The notes under the pieces were generated by a model, which worked only from the letters and a program-made list of their open reading frames with translations, did no database searches and was not told the origin of the DNA. Position numbers and translations under genes: made by a program. A DNA stretch of 64,000 bases from VRUE01 sp963702955 (lineage in GTDB: Bacteria; Actinomycetota; Thermoleophilia; Solirubrobacterales; 70-9): contig OY969774.1 in the NCBI GenBank assembly GCA_963702955.1, positions 1,550,001-1,614,000 on the forward strand, read 5' to 3'. The first letter of the stretch is position 1; the number at the start of each line of letters is the position of its first letter. Of this stretch, positions 1 to 8,542 are shown one piece after another.

Positions 1-2390
1 ATCCCCCGCAGCGCCGGCAGGTCGAAGACGTCGCGCAGGCACTCGCGGTAGGTCTCGAGGATCACCGGGAAGCGGGGAAAGTCGCGGGCGACCTCGAGCA
101 GGCTCTGCGACTTCAGCCGCTGCTGCCACAGCGGCGTGCGCTTGCCGGGATAGGCGCGCGGCAGCAGCAGCGAGCGGGCGGCGTTCTCGCGGAAGCGGGC
201 GCCGAACAGGGCTGAGCCGGAGAGCTCGCGCACGACCAGGTCCTCGAGCTCGTCGGGCTCGACCATCACCAGGTCGGCCGGGGGCGGGTCGTCGGCGTCG
301 GGCAGGTGGACGACGATGCCGTCGTCGGACCAGATCGCATCGGCCTCGAGGTCGCGCTCGGTGCGGATCTTCTGCGAGAGCGCCAGGCCCCAGGCGGCGT
401 GGACGCGGCCGCCGAACGGCGAGAGGACGCAGAGCCGCCAGTCGCCGATCTCGTCGCGGAAGCGCTCGACCACGATCGTCTCGTCGGAGGGGACGACGCG
501 GGTCGCCGCCTGCTGCTCGCGCAGGTAGGCGACGAGGTTCTCGGCGGCGCGGCGGTCGAGGTCGTACTCGCCGGCCAGCTCGGCCGGCTCGCGCGAGACC
601 GCCTCGCGCGAGAAGGCGCCGATCGCCCGGCCCAGCTCGGCCGGGCGGCCGATCCCGTCGCCCTTCCAGAACGGCACCGCGCCGGGCAGGCCGGGGGCCG
701 GGGTGACGATCACCCGGTCGCGAGTGATCTCCTCGATCCGCCAGGTGGTCGCCCCGAGCAGGAAGGTCTGGCCGGGCCGGGCCTCGTAGACCATCTCCTC
801 GTCGAGCTCGCCGACCCGGCGGCCGTCGGGCAGGTGGACGCCGTAGAGGCCGCGGTCGGGGATCGTGCCGGCGTTGGTGACGACCAGCTGCCGGGCGCCT
901 TTGCGGCCGTGCATCGTCCCCTTGGTCCGGTCCCAGACGATCCGCGGCCGCAGCTCGGCGAAGCGGTCGGACGGGTAGCGGCCGTCGAGCATGTCGAGCA
1001 CGTTCTCGAGCTGTTCGCGGGAGAGCTCGCCGAACGGCTCGGCGGCGGTGACGAGCCGCTCGACCGCGTCGATCTCCCACTCGTCCATCGCCGCCATCGA
1101 GACCAGCTGCTGGGCGAGCACGTCGAGTGGGTTCTGCGGCACCACCGTCTCCTCGATCGCCCCTTCGCGCATCCGCCGCACGACGACCGCGCACTCGAGC
1201 AGGTCGGCGCGAAACTTGGGGAAGATGCGGCCGCGGCTGACCTCGCCCAGCGAGTGGCCGGCGCGGCCGACCCGCTGCAGGCCGCGGCTGACCGACTTCG
1301 GCGACTCGACCTGGATCACCAGGTTGACCGCGCCCATGTCGATTCCGAGCTCGAGGCTCGACGTTGCGACCAGGCACGGGAGCCGGCCGGACTTGAGCAT
1401 CTCCTCGACCGTGGTGCGCTCCTCGTGGGACAGCGACCCGTGGTGCGCTCTGGCGATCTCCTCGTCGGCGAGCTCGTTGAGGCGCTTGGCGAGGCGCTCG
1501 GCTGCTCTCCTGGCGTTGACGAAGATGATCGTCGAGTTGTGTTCTTGGACCAGCTTCAGCAGCTCGGGGTAGATGGCGGGCCAGATCGAGCGGGTGTGGG
1601 CGGTCGGCTCGCCGTCGGCGGGAATGCCGTCCTCGGTCGGGAAGTTCGGCGCTCCGGGCTCGGTCATGTCCTCTACAGGCACGACGATCTGCAGGTCCAG
1701 CTCCTTGCTGCTGCCGGCATCGACGATCTTGCACTCCCGTTTCGGGCCCACCAGGAACTTCGCGATCCGCTCCAGCGGCCGCTGGGTGGCGGAGAGGCCG
1801 ATCCGCTGCAGGTTGTCCGCTTCGGTGTGGTGCTCGAGGCGCTCCATGGTCAGCGCCAGGTGGGAGCCGCGCTTGGACTGGGCCACCGCATGAATCTCGT
1901 CGACGATCACCGCCTCGACGCCGGTGAGGATCTCGCGGGCGTCGGAGGAGAGGATCAGGTACAGCGACTCGGGGGTGGTGATGAGGATGTCGGGCGGCGT
2001 TTTCCGCATCGCCCGCCGCTCTTTCTGGCTGGTGTCGCCGGTGCGCAATCCGACCGATATATCCGCTCCGATTCCTCGCAGCGGCGCCCGCAGGTTGCGC
2101 TCGATGTCGTAGGAGAGCGCTTTCAACGGTGAGACGTAGACGATCTTCACGCCCTGGCCGAGCTCCGGCGTCCGCGATAGGCGATCTATGCCCCATAGGA
2201 AGGCGGCCAGCGTCTTGCCGGAGCCGGTCGGGGCGCAGATCAGCGCGTTGGCGCCACCCGAGATCGCCTCCCAGCCGCCCGCCTGGGCGGGAGTCGGACC
2301 CTCGAAGGAGGCTTCGAACCAGCGCCTGACAGGGGCGCTGAACGGCGCCAGCGGATCGGAGCCCGCGCTCGTTTTCGGATCGGCGGCCAA
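1..2390 (-). CDS. lhr: Lhr-like DEAD/DEAH-box ATP-dependent helicase, 5' part (runs off left edge)
   Basis: A large superfamily 2 helicase of the Lhr family; family members unwind DNA or RNA:DNA hybrids and are linked to DNA repair. About 796 residues are visible and the C-terminus lies beyond base 1. Near the N-terminus PTPAQ (Q-motif-like) precedes Walker A APTGSGKT at about residue 53; a DEIH Walker B lies near 164 (VIVDEIHAV) and motif III LSAT near 197. The second RecA domain shows FVNARRAAERL, ATSSLELGIDMG and QRVGRAGH. The chosen start is TTG at 2390, which gives MAADPKTSAGSDPLAPFSAPVRRWFEASF split across the usual Lhr N-terminus; no ATG or GTG is available in frame after the upstream gene's stop at 2410. 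The start is uncertain, the family assignment is firm. It lies 20 bp downstream of the secreted protein gene on the same strand. Confidence 0.9.
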   Translation of the reverse strand, partial: MAADPKTSAGSDPLAPFSAPVRRWFEASFEGPTPAQAGGWEAISGGANALICAPTGSGKTLAAFLWGIDRLSRTPELGQGVKIVYVSPLKALSYDIERNLRAPLRGIGADISVGLRTGDTSQKERRAMRKTPPDILITTPESLYLILSSDAREILTGVEAVIVDEIHAVAQSKRGSHLALTMERLEHHTEADNLQRIGLSATQRPLERIAKFLVGPKRECKIVDAGSSKELDLQIVVPVEDMTEPGAPNFPTEDGIPADGEPTAHTRSIWPAIYPELLKLVQEHNSTIIFVNARRAAERLAKRLNELADEEIARAHHGSLSHEERTTVEEMLKSGRLPCLVATSSLELGIDMGAVNLVIQVESPKSVSRGLQRVGRAGHSLGEVSRGRIFPKFRADLLECAVVVRRMREGAIEETVVPQNPLDVLAQQLVSMAAMDEWEIDAVERLVTAAEPFGELSREQLENVLDMLDGRYPSDRFAELRPRIVWDRTKGTMHGRKGARQLVVTNAGTIPDRGLYGVHLPDGRRVGELDEEMVYEARPGQTFLLGATTWRIEEITRDRVIVTPAPGLPGAVPFWKGDGIGRPAELGRAIGAFSREAVSREPAELAGEYDLDRRAAENLVAYLREQQAATRVVPSDETIVVERFRDEIGDWRLCVLSPFGGRVHAAWGLALSQKIRTERDLEADAIWSDDGIVVHLPDADDPPPADLVMVEPDELEDLVVRELSGSALFGARFRENAARSLLLPRAYPGKRTPLWQQRLKSQSLLEVARDFPRFPVILETYRECLRDVFDLPALRG

Positions 2391-2409
2391 CCCACCGATC
2401 TTACGCGGG

Positions 2410-3375
2410 TCAGTTGCCGCGCGCGAACGCTTCGAAGGCGTGCCAGGCCGGCTTCGGCTTGAAGCCTTCGCCGAACAGGCCGGAGCCGTCGCAGAAGTTG
2501 CAGGAGTCCTTCAGGTCGCCGACCGAGAACCAGTAGACGCGCTGGACGTGCCACTTGCGCTGGTTGGCCCGCAGCAGGCCGAAGGCCCCTTTCAGCTGCG
2601 CCGCCTGGCCGCCGAGGCCCTTGGCGAACCCGTCGCGTTCGGTCGCCGGCGGTTCCGAGCTCCAGCCCAGCTCGGTGATCCAGAGCCCCTTGCCGGCGTC
2701 GTGGTTGGCCTTCAACGCGTCGCGGAATTCTTCGATGTACGGGGTCAGCCGCTTGTAGGTGCCGGTGTAGGGATGCAGGGCGACCCCCTGGAACATCGAC
2801 TTGATCCCGGGCGTCCGTTCGTACATCTGTTCGAGGAAGTCGGCGGCGAAGTACGCCTGCGGCGGCTGCGTGTGGAAGGTGGCTTCGATCGGCCGCGCGA
2901 ACATCCCGCCGAGGATCACGCGGGCGCCGGGGTCGGCGCCTTTGACCGCCGCGGAGGAGAGCTTGACCAGCTTGCCGTATTCCCCCGGATTGGGCTGGAC
3001 GACGAAGTACTTGAAGTTCTCCTCGTTCCAGACCTGCCAGGTCCGGATCGGAATCTTCGGGACGGCCGGGCTCTGCGCCCAGAAGCTGCCGCTCGGCCCG
3101 TAGCGCTGGACGGCCGCGCGGGCGAACTGCTGCCAGCCGGAGCGCTGCACGCCGCTGCGCACCGGCAGGAACCGGGGCGCTTTGACGCTCCCGTGCGAGC
3201 CCGGCACCGCGACTTCCGGCACCGCCCATCTCGGCGCGCCGTAGAGGAACGGAAGCACTTCGATGCCCGCCGTGGCAGCCTGCCCGATCAGCGAGTCGTA
3301 GGCGGTGAAGTTGAACGGCCCGCCCCTGGTCGGCTGCACCGAGGCCCAGGAGAGGGAGATGCGCATGCTGTTCAA
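2410..3375 (-). CDS. Secreted GH-A-like glycosidase, main body of a frameshifted gene
   Basis: A (beta/alpha)8-type glycoside hydrolase-like protein, 321 residues in this frame. The clan GH-A signature is visible: acid/base Glu in QVWNEENFKYF and nucleophile Glu in ITELGWSSE. It is clearly paralogous to the intact gene at 47172-48338, sharing VLPFLYG, YGPSGSFW, the WNE block, DSCNFCD and a similar C-terminus. The frame begins at a TTG with no signal peptide. The missing N-terminus, including a signal peptide, lies in another frame just upstream (3376-3562). Removing one of the two A residues at 3374-3375 (plus strand) restores a continuous protein that aligns without gaps to the paralogue. 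The gene is therefore either a recent pseudogene or carries an assembly error. Substrate unknown; the glycan-locus context suggests polysaccharide trimming. Confidence 0.8.
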   Translation of the reverse strand: MNSMRISLSWASVQPTRGGPFNFTAYDSLIGQAATAGIEVLPFLYGAPRWAVPEVAVPGSHGSVKAPRFLPVRSGVQRSGWQQFARAAVQRYGPSGSFWAQSPAVPKIPIRTWQVWNEENFKYFVVQPNPGEYGKLVKLSSAAVKGADPGARVILGGMFARPIEATFHTQPPQAYFAADFLEQMYERTPGIKSMFQGVALHPYTGTYKRLTPYIEEFRDALKANHDAGKGLWITELGWSSEPPATERDGFAKGLGGQAAQLKGAFGLLRANQRKWHVQRVYWFSVGDLKDSCNFCDGSGLFGEGFKPKPAWHAFEAFARGN

Positions 3376-3562
3376 CTCCGCCGGCCTTCAGCCGCTGGAG
3401 CTGTTCGAGGGTGGGCGGTTGCTGGGGCACCACGCCCCAGAAGCTGCTCGGCAGGGCGGATGCCGGGGAGGCCGCCACCGCAGAGGTCAGGGCAGCGATC
3501 GCCAGGGCAGCGATCCAGACTCGTATCCGCCGCGCTCGGCGGGCCGTGCGGTCGTTTCGCAT
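3376..3562 (-). pseudogene. Detached N-terminus (signal peptide) of the GH-A-like gene
   Basis: From ATG at 3562 the frame encodes MRNDRTARRARRIRVW followed by a hydrophobic segment (IAALAIAALTSAVAA) and an ASA cleavage-like site, then LPSSFWGVVPQQPPTLEQL. This matches the N-terminus of the paralogue at 47172-48338 (PSFFGIAPQ..LTETDV). The frame leaves the conserved sequence at KAGGV, where the homologous continuation NSMRIS sits in the neighbouring frame. The start lies 4 bp after the stop of the upstream minus-strand gene (3567), so the two were co-transcribed. Confidence 0.7.
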
Positions 3563-3566
3563 CGGG

Positions 3567-4130
3567 TCAGCCCGCCTTGGGGGAGACGGAGGCCCGGCCG
3601 GCGCCACGCCGACGGCGTTGCCACATCACCACGCCGAGCGAAATCGCGGCGAGTACGACGATCGCGATCAGGATCGGAACCACGGGGGAGGATCCGCCGC
3701 CACCGCCCTGCGTGGCAGAGGGCGATTCAAGCGGCTTTGCAGGGGGAGCTTCCGCATGGCCCGAAGCCTTGCCTGGAGTACCCTGGCCCTTGCCGCCGTT
3801 GCCACCGCCACCGCCCGTGCCGCCGCCGGCAGGCGTCGAAGATTCGCTTTCCTTCGGAGGACTTGCTTCTGATGAGCCCGAATGAGTCGAACCAGAGGAC
3901 GCCTGATTGCCGCCGCCATGCGAACGGGAGCTGCTCGCCGGCGGTCCGGGGTGGGAGGGCGTTTCGCCGCTGGGAGACGTGGGGGTAGGCGGCGCATCGT
4001 GGTATTGAATGCCGCTCGAATCAGCCCGAGCGAGAACCGGGAAACAGGCCAATGCGAGCAGAGCAAGTAACGACACGAAGGCAATGGGGCGACCCCCCCG
4101 AGGGGTCGGTCGATGGCGCGTCCCGATCAT
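3567..4130 (-). CDS. Ser/Pro/Gly-rich secreted protein with C-terminal membrane anchor
   Basis: About 187 residues, function unknown. From ATG at 4130 there is a basic n-region, a hydrophobic segment ending LACFPVLARA (signal peptide, cleavage before DSS), a long low-complexity stalk rich in Ser, Gly, Pro and Thr, one membrane helix (VVPILIAIVVLAAISLGVVMW) and a cytoplasmic RRRR tail. This is a type I membrane protein layout; the Ser/Thr/Pro stalk could be glycosylated (inference). A GTG at 4076 is an alternative start but would lose the basic n-region. The 5' end overlaps the divergent gene that starts at 4052 by 79 nt. It is followed by the frameshifted glycosidase. Confidence 0.7.
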   Translation of the reverse strand: MIGTRHRPTPRGGRPIAFVSLLALLALACFPVLARADSSGIQYHDAPPTPTSPSGETPSHPGPPASSSRSHGGGNQASSGSTHSGSSEASPPKESESSTPAGGGTGGGGGNGGKGQGTPGKASGHAEAPPAKPLESPSATQGGGGGSSPVVPILIAIVVLAAISLGVVMWQRRRRGAGRASVSPKAG

Positions 4131-6067
4131 CGCGCGGAAGGTTAGACCAAACGGCGGCGCTGCTTGCGCCCGTCGCCCTGATCGTCGGCCTGGCGCTTGC
4201 CGGAGGCGGGTTCGAAGTGACCGGCAGGCACGTGGCCGGCCTCGCGGTGTGGTTGGTCGTGGTGGCACTGCTCGTCCTCGGCGCGGCGTCGCGGGCGACG
4301 CTGGGCCGGCCGTTCTACTGGGCGGCCGGTGGGGTCGCCGCTCTGGCTGTCTGGTCTGCATTGTCGTCCCTCTGGTCGGGGTCGGTGGAGCTGAGCTTCA
4401 TCGAGGCTGACCGAGAGCTCGTCTATCTCGGCTTCTTCCTTGCCGCTTTCCTGATCGCCCAAACCGACCAAAGGCGCCAACGTTTCGCCGAAGGCCTGGC
4501 GATCGCGGTGACGCTCGTCGCCCTGCTCGGGCTCGCCAGCCGCCTCCTGCCCCACGTGCTCGAGGTTTCCGACTCGCTCGGCAGCGGCCCGCGACTGCGC
4601 TACCCGCTCGGCTACTGGAACGCCAACGGGGCGATGTTCGGGATCGCCGTGGCGCTGCTGCTGTGGACCAGCAGGCGCGCCGCCTGGACCGCTCTGCGCT
4701 GGGCTTCGGTGGCGGCGATGCCGGCCGTTCTGCTGGCCCTCTACTTCACCTACTCGCGCGGCGGCCTGCTTTCGCTGCTGATCGCCTGCGGCGTCACGAT
4801 CGCCCTCTCCCGCGACCGGCTGTGGATGCTGGCGACGCTTGGGATCGGGGCGCTCGGGGCAATGCCGGCGGTGCTCGCGGTTCAGGCCCGGACCAGCCTC
4901 GCCGACAACATCGACACTCAAACGTCCGTCCATCAGGGATGGGTGGTGGCGCTGATCCTGCTCGCCGGCGTCGCCCTCGCCCTGGTGCTGTTCGCGGCGC
5001 TGCGCTGGGCCGAGCGCCGCGAGGGGGGCCTGACCGGGAGGGCGGTGGAGCTGTCGCGCAACCGAACCGTGTTAAGGGCGGTGGCCGCGGTCGCGGCGGT
5101 GGTCGCGATCGGGGTCGCGGTCGCGGTCGGCGGTCGCGCCTGGGATCAGTTCAACCGCTCCGACGCCCAGTTCCCGGCCCGGCCCGAACAGCACTTCTCC
5201 CAGCTCAGCAGTGCCGGGCGCCACGATTTCTTCCGCGTCGCAGTCGACGCCTTCGAGGAAAAGCCGCTGCTCGGGATCGGCGCCGGCACCTACCGGTTTG
5301 CCTGGGATCGCCACCGCACGATCAAACAGCCGGTGCTCGACGCGCACTCGCTCTACCTCGAGTCCTTCGCCGAGCTGGGGGTCGTCGGCGGGCTGATCGT
5401 GCTGGCGCTGATCGGCGGCCTGCTGTGGACCGCGTTCGCCGCCTGGCGCGCCGCCCCCCACCCCCAGCGCGAGCGCTACGCGGTGCTGTTCGCGGCGATG
5501 CTCGCCTTCGCGGTCGGCGCCGGGATCGACTGGTTCTGGGAAATCGCCGCCTTCGGCGCCGTCTTCATCCTCGCCGCCGGGGTGACCGTCGCCGCACGCT
5601 GCGCGCAGCTGGCGTCCGATCGTGCCTCCGGTGGGAACGGGCGGCGCGGCGAGTACCGCTTCGGGCTCACCGTCGCCGGCCTCGCCATCGCCTGGATCGC
5701 CGCGATCGCGCTGATCGGACCGCTGCTGGTCGAACGGGAGCTGGATGCAAGCCGCAACGCCGCCGCCGGCAGCGACCTCGCGTCGGCGGTCGACCACGCC
5801 GACACCGCCCGCTCGATCGAGCCTTTCGCCGCCTCTCCCTACGTCCAGCTCGGGCTGCTGGCGGAGCTGCAGCGCGATTACCCGACGGCGAAGGAGCGCT
5901 TCTCGCAGGCGATCTCTCGCCAGGATCTGGACTGGCAGCTCTACTACCTGCGCTCCAGAGTCGAGCACGAGGCCGGTGAAGAATCCGCCGCCCGGGCCGA
6001 CCTCAGGCGGGCCAGGCAGCTGAACCCGCTCGAAGAATGCCTGCGCTCGGGATGGAACTGCGGGTGA
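4052..6067 (+). CDS. O-antigen ligase/polymerase-like membrane protein with C-terminal TPR
   Basis: A 671-residue polytopic protein of the Wzy/WaaL (O-antigen ligase) superfamily, acting at the outer face of the cytoplasmic membrane on lipid-linked glycans. About a dozen hydrophobic helices are visible, with the GYWNANG motif near residue 188 and a large extracytoplasmic loop containing DAHSLYLESFAELG, the ligase-type H..YLE..AE.G motif. The last 100 residues look like tetratricopeptide repeats (YVQLGLLAELQRDYPTAKERF). The ATG at 4052 is the only start that keeps the first membrane helix; it overlaps the divergent minus gene. The stop overlaps the next gene's GTG (GTGA at 6064-6067), implying translational coupling with the phosphoglycosyltransferase. 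Polymerase versus ligase cannot be decided from sequence alone. Confidence 0.85.
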   Translation: MRAEQVTTRRQWGDPPEGSVDGASRSSRGRLDQTAALLAPVALIVGLALAGGGFEVTGRHVAGLAVWLVVVALLVLGAASRATLGRPFYWAAGGVAALAVWSALSSLWSGSVELSFIEADRELVYLGFFLAAFLIAQTDQRRQRFAEGLAIAVTLVALLGLASRLLPHVLEVSDSLGSGPRLRYPLGYWNANGAMFGIAVALLLWTSRRAAWTALRWASVAAMPAVLLALYFTYSRGGLLSLLIACGVTIALSRDRLWMLATLGIGALGAMPAVLAVQARTSLADNIDTQTSVHQGWVVALILLAGVALALVLFAALRWAERREGGLTGRAVELSRNRTVLRAVAAVAAVVAIGVAVAVGGRAWDQFNRSDAQFPARPEQHFSQLSSAGRHDFFRVAVDAFEEKPLLGIGAGTYRFAWDRHRTIKQPVLDAHSLYLESFAELGVVGGLIVLALIGGLLWTAFAAWRAAPHPQRERYAVLFAAMLAFAVGAGIDWFWEIAAFGAVFILAAGVTVAARCAQLASDRASGGNGRRGEYRFGLTVAGLAIAWIAAIALIGPLLVERELDASRNAAAGSDLASAVDHADTARSIEPFAASPYVQLGLLAELQRDYPTAKERFSQAISRQDLDWQLYYLRSRVEHEAGEESAARADLRRARQLNPLEECLRSGWNCG

Positions 6068-7584
6068 GCGACGAAATGACCCGAAACGCCCAGGAGACCG
6101 CCCCCCGGAAGGCGCAGCCCCCGGCCGCCCCGGAGCCGCCGCGGCAGGCGGGCCGCACCGATGCCGCGACGCGCTTCGGCCTGACCGGCGCGGAGGGAGC
6201 GAAGCGCCGCGGCTCGCTGCTGCGCCGCTCGCTGGCCACCGGCGACTGGCTGACCCTGGTCGCGACCCTCTGCATCGTCACCGCAGCGAGTCCGCAAACC
6301 GACATCGGCACCCTCTTCTGGGCGGTGATGTTCAGCCCGGCCTGGATCCTGGTGCTTAAGCTGCAGGGCCTCTACGACAACGATCACCGCCGGATCCGCC
6401 ACAGCACCCTGGACGAGATCTCCGGCCTCGTCTCCGGGGCGGTGCTGGGGACCCTGGTGCTCGACGGGCTGCTGGCGCTCAGCCCGGTGGGCCCGCTGCC
6501 CGCCGCCGGCGCGATAGCCGTCGGCCTCCTGGCTCTGCTCGGGAACTTCGCCTCGCGCGCCGTGCTGCGCTTCTTCTGGCACCGCCTGGCGGGCCCGGCG
6601 GCGGGGATCGTCGTCGGCCCGGCGGCGGCCGTCGGGGTGGTCGCGCGCCGGGTCGCCACTCACCCGGAGACGCGCCTGCACCTGGTCGGCTACCTCTCCC
6701 CGCCGACCGCCGGCGGAGAGGCGGCGGCGCCGGAGGGCCTGCAACGGCTCGGCGCGGTCGCCGACATCTCGCGGGTGGCGCAGACGATGGACGTGGAGCG
6801 GGTGATCGTCACCGAGCAGGAGATGAGCGAGCCGGCGGCGGAGCGGCTGATCGAGGAGTGCAAGGCGGCCGGATTGGCGCTCACCTTCCTGCCCCAGCAC
6901 TTCGGCCTGCTCGGCCCCGGCATCGAGCTGAACCGGCTCGCCGAGCTGCCGGTCCTCGACTTCCGCTTCTCCGATCCGCCGCGCTCGACCGTGGCGATGA
7001 AGCGGGCGATGGACCTGGCGATCGGCGGCACGATGCTGGTCCTGCTGTCGCCGCTGATCGCCGCGATCGCCCTGCTGGTCCTCTTCGACTCCGGGCGGCC
7101 GGTGCTGTTCCGCCAGCGGCGCGCCGGCAAGGACGGAGTTCCGTTCACGGTGCTGAAGTTCCGCACGATGGTCCAGGGCGCCGAGGAGCAGCTGGGCGAA
7201 CTGGTCAACCTCGAGAAGCTCGACGAGCCGGCCTTCAAGATCGCCGACGACCCGCGGGTCACCCGCTCCGGCCGCATGCTGCGGCGCTTCAGCCTCGACG
7301 AGCTGCCGCAGTTCCTCAACGTCGTCCGAGGCGACATGTCGCTGGTCGGGCCGCGGCCGGAGGAGGAGGCGGTCGTCGCCCTCTACGACGAGCGGCAGCG
7401 CCTGCGGCTCGGCGTCAAACCGGGGATGACCGGGCCGATGCAGGTCTACGGCCGCGGCGACCTCACCTTCGAGGAGCGCCTGGCGATGGAGCGCGACTAC
7501 CTCGACAACATCTCCGTCGCCGGCGACCTGGCGATCCTTCTGCGCACGCCCGCCGCGATCCTCCGCGGCGAGGGATCGCACTGA
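6064..7584 (+). CDS. Polyprenyl-phosphate phosphoglycosyltransferase (WbaP/exopolysaccharide type)
   Basis: Initiating enzyme of glycan assembly: it transfers a sugar-1-phosphate from a nucleotide sugar to a polyprenyl phosphate carrier. The protein has about five N-terminal hydrophobic helices, a Rossmann-like middle region (about 180-300) and a C-terminal bacterial sugar transferase domain (PF02397 type) with KRAMDLAIGG, a re-entrant hydrophobic segment, LFRQRRAGKDG, LKFRTM, RFSLDELPQ and SLVGPRPE. I chose GTG at 6064 (506 aa), which overlaps the upstream TGA as GTGA; in-frame ATGs at 6037 and 6052 are alternatives. It is followed 10 bp later by a GT2 gene. Sugar specificity is not readable. 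Confidence 0.9.
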   Translation: MSDEMTRNAQETAPRKAQPPAAPEPPRQAGRTDAATRFGLTGAEGAKRRGSLLRRSLATGDWLTLVATLCIVTAASPQTDIGTLFWAVMFSPAWILVLKLQGLYDNDHRRIRHSTLDEISGLVSGAVLGTLVLDGLLALSPVGPLPAAGAIAVGLLALLGNFASRAVLRFFWHRLAGPAAGIVVGPAAAVGVVARRVATHPETRLHLVGYLSPPTAGGEAAAPEGLQRLGAVADISRVAQTMDVERVIVTEQEMSEPAAERLIEECKAAGLALTFLPQHFGLLGPGIELNRLAELPVLDFRFSDPPRSTVAMKRAMDLAIGGTMLVLLSPLIAAIALLVLFDSGRPVLFRQRRAGKDGVPFTVLKFRTMVQGAEEQLGELVNLEKLDEPAFKIADDPRVTRSGRMLRRFSLDELPQFLNVVRGDMSLVGPRPEEEAVVALYDERQRLRLGVKPGMTGPMQVYGRGDLTFEERLAMERDYLDNISVAGDLAILLRTPAAILRGEGSH

Positions 7585-7594
7585 GCGGTAGCGG

Positions 7595-8479
7595 ATGCCG
7601 CGCGCGGACCTCGAGGTCGTAGTCGTCAGCCACGGCGCCGAGGAGCTGCTGCGGCGCTGCCTGCGCTCGCTCGAAGAGCACCCGGCGAGGGGCGGCGAGA
7701 TGCGCGTCACGGTGGTCGACAGCGGCAGCCCGGACGCGACGCCGGAGATGGTCGAGCGGGAGTTCCCGGGGGTGCGATTGATCCGCCGCGGCAACATCGG
7801 CTTCTCCGCCGCCAACAACCTGGCGCTGCGCGACAGCGATGCCGACGCGATGCTGCTGCTCAACCCCGACGCCGAGGTCTACGCGGGGACGCTGGACGCG
7901 GCGCTGGCGCGGCTGCGCTCGGAGGAGCGGATCGGGATGGTCGGGGTGAAGCTGGTGACCGAGAGTGGCGAGCTGGACCACGCCTGCAAGCGCTCCTTCC
8001 CGACCCCGCTCAGCGCCCTCGCCCACTTCACCGGGGTCGGCCGCGACGACGGCAGCTCTGCGGCGCTGAGCCAGTACCGGGCGACGCACCTGGGGGACGA
8101 CGAGCCGGGCGAGGTCAACGCCGTCAACGGCGCCTTCATGCTCGTCCGCGCCGAGGCGGTGCGCGAGGTCGGCCTGCTCGACGAGGGCTACTGGCTCTAC
8201 ATGGAGGACCTCGACTGGTGCCGGCGCTTCTGGGATGCCGGCTGGAAGGTCTTCTACGAGCCGGCCGGCGTCGCCCTCCACGTCAAGGGCGGCTCCAGCG
8301 GCGCCCGCCGCGCCCCGCGCCAGGAGATCGCCTTCCACCGCGGCATGGCCCGCTTCTACCGCCGCTTCGACGCCCCCGAGCACAACCCGCTCCTCAACGC
8401 CGCCGTCTACGCAGGCATCGGGGCCAAATTAGCCACCAGCCTCGCGATCACCGCGGCGACGAACGTGCGCGGGTATTGA
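7595..8479 (+). CDS. GT2 family glycosyltransferase (rhamnosyltransferase-like)
   Basis: A cytoplasmic inverting glycosyltransferase of 294 residues. GT-A hallmarks are visible: VVVSHGAEELLRRCLRSL at the N-terminus, VVDSGSPD, NIGFSAANN, the metal-binding LNPDAEV, and the acceptor-site EDLDWCRRFWDAG followed by HVKGGSS. This arrangement is common in rhamnosyltransferases, which fits the nearby rml operon. It follows the phosphoglycosyltransferase and probably adds an early sugar. The stop codon overlaps a canonical -35 hexamer for the next gene. Confidence 0.85.
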   Translation: MPRADLEVVVVSHGAEELLRRCLRSLEEHPARGGEMRVTVVDSGSPDATPEMVEREFPGVRLIRRGNIGFSAANNLALRDSDADAMLLLNPDAEVYAGTLDAALARLRSEERIGMVGVKLVTESGELDHACKRSFPTPLSALAHFTGVGRDDGSSAALSQYRATHLGDDEPGEVNAVNGAFMLVRAEAVREVGLLDEGYWLYMEDLDWCRRFWDAGWKVFYEPAGVALHVKGGSSGARRAPRQEIAFHRGMARFYRRFDAPEHNPLLNAAVYAGIGAKLATSLAITAATNVRGY

Positions 8480-8504
8480 CAGCGAACACCCGTCGCTTTA
8501 GGTT
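8476..8504 (+). promoter_or_regulatory. Sigma-70-type promoter for the orphan membrane protein gene
   Basis: TTGACA at 8476-8481 and TAGGTT at 8499-8504 are separated by exactly 17 nt, about 38 bp before the ATG at 8543. The stretch between is AT-richer than its surroundings. This is the clearest consensus promoter in the window and suggests that the downstream gene is expressed independently of the glycan operon. Confidence 0.6.
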
Positions 8505-8542
8505 CTCCCCTTACACATACTTTTTAGAATGGTACGGGGTAT

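Noticed and set aside
306..2132. Long plus-strand open frame opposite the Lhr helicase
   Set aside because: Its translation is Gly/Arg/Asp/Leu-rich without motifs, while the minus strand encodes all helicase motifs. High-GC shadow frame.
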